A stretch of DNA of 7,590 bases from an uncultured Burkholderiales bacterium (GTDB lineage: Bacteria > Pseudomonadota > Gammaproteobacteria > Burkholderiales > Burkholderiaceae_C), in the NCBI GenBank assembly GCA_903953985.1, contig CAJBLW010000080.1:1-7590 (forward strand), written 5' to 3'. The position numbers were made by a program, and so were the translations under genes. Position 1 is the first letter of the stretch. The number at the start of each line of letters is the position of its first letter. Below the pieces are notes generated by a model that was given only the letters and a program-made list of their open reading frames with translations, searched no databases and had not been told where the DNA came from. Shown piece after piece: positions 5,849-7,590 of the stretch.

Positions 5849-6600
5849 TGACGAGGCTAGCCAAGTTGATGGTCGGTAATTGGAAGATGCATGGCAGCTT
5901 GGTAGCCAACGTGTCTTTGTTGTCCGACCTGCTAAGCGGCATGGGCGAAGTCAATTGCCGTGCTGCGGTGTGCGTACCTGCACCCTATCTGGCGCAAGTT
6001 CAAAGTTTATTGGCCGGATCGGCCTTGGAAGTGGGTGCGCAGGATGTGTCAGCCCACGAATCAGGGGCTTACACCGGCGAAGTGTCAGCGGCAATGCTGA
6101 GTGATTTTGCGGTGCGTTACGCCATCGTGGGCCACTCGGAGCGTCGCCAGTGCCATGGCGAGACAGACACCGTGGTGGCCAATAAAGCCCAGCGTGCCCT
6201 GGCTGCAGGCATCACTCCTATCGTGTGCGTGGGCGAGAGTCTGGCCGAGCACGAGGCGGGTCAGACTGAGGCGGTGGTCAAGCGACAGTTGGCGGCGGTG
6301 ATCCACACCAATGGCCACTGCATCAGCGAAATCGTGGTGGCTTATGAGCCCGTTTGGGCCATCGGCACTGGATTGACCGCAACACCCGAGCAAGCGCAAG
6401 ACGTGCACGCTGTGTTGCGTGCTCAATTGCAAGCGGCCACGGCGCATGCCGATCGCGTGTCGATTTTGTATGGCGGCAGCATGAATGCGGCCAATGCAGC
6501 CGTCTTGCTGGCCCAACCCGATGTGGATGGCGGCCTGATCGGTGGTGCATCGCTCAAGGTACCAGACTTTTTATCCATATTGAAAGCCGCTTCGCGCTGA
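5848..6600 (+). CDS. tpiA: Triosephosphate isomerase
   Basis: TpiA interconverts dihydroxyacetone phosphate and glyceraldehyde 3-phosphate in glycolysis and gluconeogenesis. The 250-residue product (E. coli 255) is a complete TIM barrel. It has NWKMHG with catalytic Lys13, YAIVGHSERR with electrophile His96, AYEPVWAIGTG with catalytic Glu167 and the flexible loop 6, and the phosphate-binding YGGSMNAANA and GGLIGGASL segments. The start is ATG 5848, which shares bases with the TGA stop of the preceding gene (TGATG) and gives MTRLAKLMVGNWKM, as expected for the family. No strong Shine-Dalgarno is seen, so translation is probably coupled to the oxidoreductase gene. An open frame continuing upstream to 5695 only overlaps that gene and is not real. 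secG follows after 38 bp with no terminator between. Confidence 0.98.
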   Translation: MTRLAKLMVGNWKMHGSLVANVSLLSDLLSGMGEVNCRAAVCVPAPYLAQVQSLLAGSALEVGAQDVSAHESGAYTGEVSAAMLSDFAVRYAIVGHSERRQCHGETDTVVANKAQRALAAGITPIVCVGESLAEHEAGQTEAVVKRQLAAVIHTNGHCISEIVVAYEPVWAIGTGLTATPEQAQDVHAVLRAQLQAATAHADRVSILYGGSMNAANAAVLLAQPDVDGGLIGGASLKVPDFLSILKAASR

Positions 6601-6638
6601 GCTTTTCAACCCAGTTCTAATATTTTCGGAGAATTCAA

Positions 6639-7019
6639 ATGAGCGTAATGTTGACCTTGATTTTGGTGGTTCAGATGTTGTCGGCTCTGGCCATGATTGG
6701 CCTGATCTTGATCCAGCATGGCAAAGGCGCTGACATGGGGGCAGCTTTTGGAAGCGGTGGTTCGGGAAGCTTGTTTGGCGCAACTGGTAGTGCGAACTTC
6801 ATGTCGCGCACGACGGCCGTGTTGGCGGCTGTGTTTTTCGTCTGTACTTTGTTGCTGGCTTATTTTGGCAAGCTCGCACCCACATCTTCGGGCAGTGTGC
6901 TCGAAGGCGCGGCTGTGACGGCGCCTGCCCCTGTGAACACCAGCCCAGCCGCACAGATTCCAGGCAACGCACCGGTGGTCAAGCCGGACAACAGCGTCCC
7001 CCCTGCACCGGTGAAATAA
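6639..7019 (+). CDS. secG: Protein translocase subunit SecG
   Basis: SecG is the small, non-essential membrane subunit of the SecYEG channel and assists SecA-driven export. The 126-residue product has the family layout: a first membrane helix (about residues 3-25), a cytoplasmic loop HGKGADMGAAFGSGGSGSLF rich in Gly and Ser, and a second helix (about 57-77). A long Ala/Pro-rich cytoplasmic tail (about 80-126) ends in NSVPPAPVK. The tail is low-complexity, common in betaproteobacterial SecG and probably disordered. A clear Shine-Dalgarno GGAG at 6628-6631 lies 7 nt before ATG 6639. It probably shares a transcript with tpiA, whose stop is 38 bp upstream. Confidence 0.96.
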   Translation: MSVMLTLILVVQMLSALAMIGLILIQHGKGADMGAAFGSGGSGSLFGATGSANFMSRTTAVLAAVFFVCTLLLAYFGKLAPTSSGSVLEGAAVTAPAPVNTSPAAQIPGNAPVVKPDNSVPPAPVK

Positions 7020-7026
7020 ACGGCTT

Positions 7027-7056
7027 AGCAGTAAGCTCTCATTCAGCTTTGCTGCT
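7027..7056 (+). terminator. Hairpin after secG, possible weak terminator
   Basis: AGCAGTAAGCT (7027-7037) pairs with AGCTTTGCTGCT (7045-7056): 11 bp with one G-U, a single bulged T at 7048 and a 7-nt loop. It starts 7 nt after the secG stop. The T-tract downstream is poor (AATTTTCAGGTTTT), so it may be a leaky terminator or an mRNA-stabilising 3' stem separating secG from the tRNA. Confidence 0.45.
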
Positions 7057-7104
7057 GCGCACAATTTTCAGGTTTTAAGTCGGAAAATAGATCATTTTTC
7101 GGGG

Positions 7105-7110
7105 TAAAAT
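7105..7110 (+). promoter_or_regulatory. Candidate -10 box upstream of tRNA-Leu
   Basis: TAAAAT, within GGGGTAAAATCAGAG, matches the -10 consensus at five of six positions and lies in an AT-richer stretch between secG and the tRNA. Transcription would start about 60 nt before the tRNA. No good -35 box is seen 16-18 bp upstream, so confidence is limited. It could serve both the tRNA and the nuo operon. Confidence 0.35.
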
Positions 7111-7176
7111 CAGAGACTGACCAGCAAGCAATACGCACTCAAGGTGTACCTCATGCAAACTGGTCCTGTGCATCCA

Positions 7177-7261
7177 GCCGTCGTGGTGAAATTGGTAGAC
7201 ACGCTATCTTGAGGGGGTAGTGGCGAAAGCTGTGCGAGTTCGAGTCTCGCCGACGGCACCA
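7177..7261 (+). tRNA. tRNA-Leu (anticodon GAG)
   Basis: This 85-nt class II tRNA reads leucine codons CUC and CUU. The acceptor stem is GCCGTCG (7177-7183) with CGACGGC (7251-7257), followed by discriminator A and an encoded CCA (7259-7261). The D-arm contains the usual TTGGTAGA. The anticodon stem pairs CTATC (7204-7208) with GGTAG (7216-7220) around the loop TTGAGGG, placing anticodon GAG at 7211-7213. The long variable arm GGC-GAAA-GCT (7222-7231) has a GNRA tetraloop. The T-arm is GCGAG-TTCGAGT-CTCGC (7234-7250). It lies between secG and nuoA and may be co-transcribed with the nuo operon. Confidence 0.97.
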
Positions 7262-7327
7262 GACAAACAGAATCGCTCGGGCTGAAGGCTTGGGCTCTTC
7301 AATCGGTCATTAACCGGCAGTCACCAA

Positions 7328-7590
7328 ATGAACCTCGAACAGTACCTCCCCATTCTCTTGTTCATTTTGGTCGGCGTTGCTGTCGGCATCATTCCCCAGG
7401 TTTTAGGCTACATCCTTGGCCCCAATCGACCTGACGCGGAAAAAAATTCCCCCTACGAATGCGGCTTCGAAGCCTTCGAAGACGCTCGAATGAAGTTCGA
7501 TGTGCGCTACTACCTGGTGGCCATTTTGTTCATCTTGTTCGATCTTGAAATCGCCTTCCTGTTCCCCTGGGCCGTGGCCCTCAAGGAGGT
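7328..7590 (+). CDS. nuoA: NADH-quinone oxidoreductase subunit A, 3' end cut by the window edge
   Basis: NuoA is a small inner-membrane subunit of respiratory complex I, near the quinone-binding junction with the peripheral arm. The first 87 residues are present of an expected roughly 120. A first membrane helix covers about residues 7-29. The conserved loop NSPYECGFEAFEDARMKFDVR (about 40-60) carries Cys45, and the start of the second helix contains FDLEIAFLFPW with Asp72 and Glu74. Start ATG 7328 gives the normal MNLEQYLPIL N-terminus; only a weak ribosome site is visible. It begins 66 bp after the tRNA, with no terminator between, and by family knowledge is the first gene of a nuo operon running off the right edge. 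Confidence 0.97.
   Translation, partial: MNLEQYLPILLFILVGVAVGIIPQVLGYILGPNRPDAEKNSPYECGFEAFEDARMKFDVRYYLVAILFILFDLEIAFLFPWAVALKE

Noticed and set aside
1..7590. CRISPR array, insertion sequence, prophage or defence system
   Set aside because: No regularly spaced repeats, transposase, integrase or nuclease genes are seen; most of the coding content is conserved housekeeping genes.

Overview
The window looks like chromosomal DNA from a betaproteobacterium of the order Burkholderiales, most likely family Comamonadaceae (Limnohabitans/Rhodoferax/Polaromonas-like). This rests on GC-rich codon use, the ArgH, RpsO, PNPase, TpiA, SecG and NuoA protein sequences, and the gene order pnp - quinone oxidoreductase - tpiA - secG - tRNA-Leu - nuoA, which I recall as typical of that group. 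The genus is an inference from memory, not a database result.

Left part (1-1749), minus strand: argH, cut by the left window edge, encodes the first 315 residues of argininosuccinate lyase. Upstream of it, on the same strand, is a gene for an exported protein that joins a Kazal-type protease-inhibitor domain, a proline-rich linker, a small two-cysteine motif and a DUF4377 domain. The 187-bp gap between them holds a short coding-like frame that may be a gene remnant. Positions 1750-2160 hold no convincing gene. That stretch has an AT-rich part next to the Kazal gene, a TGACCG/CGGTCA dyad, and the rpsO promoter and leader.

Middle part (2041-4743), plus strand: rpsO (ribosomal protein S15) has a perfect TATAAT -10 box and a roughly 108-nt structured leader. 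It ends in a very strong intrinsic terminator. pnp follows, with a 20-bp hairpin in its 5' UTR. This matches the Escherichia coli rpsO-pnp layout, where RNase III and PNPase act on a leader hairpin to autoregulate pnp.

Right part (4744-7590), plus strand: a PIG3-type zinc-independent quinone oxidoreductase gene overlaps tpiA through a TGATG stop/start junction, and secG follows closely. A bulged hairpin after secG may end that unit. A candidate promoter then precedes tRNA-Leu(GAG), followed by nuoA (respiratory complex I subunit A), which is cut by the right window edge.

Most of the window is conserved housekeeping DNA. The least ordinary items are the Kazal-DUF4377 secreted protein and the RNA structures in the rpsO and pnp leaders. 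I found no CRISPR array, insertion sequence, phage gene or new multi-gene defence-like system.
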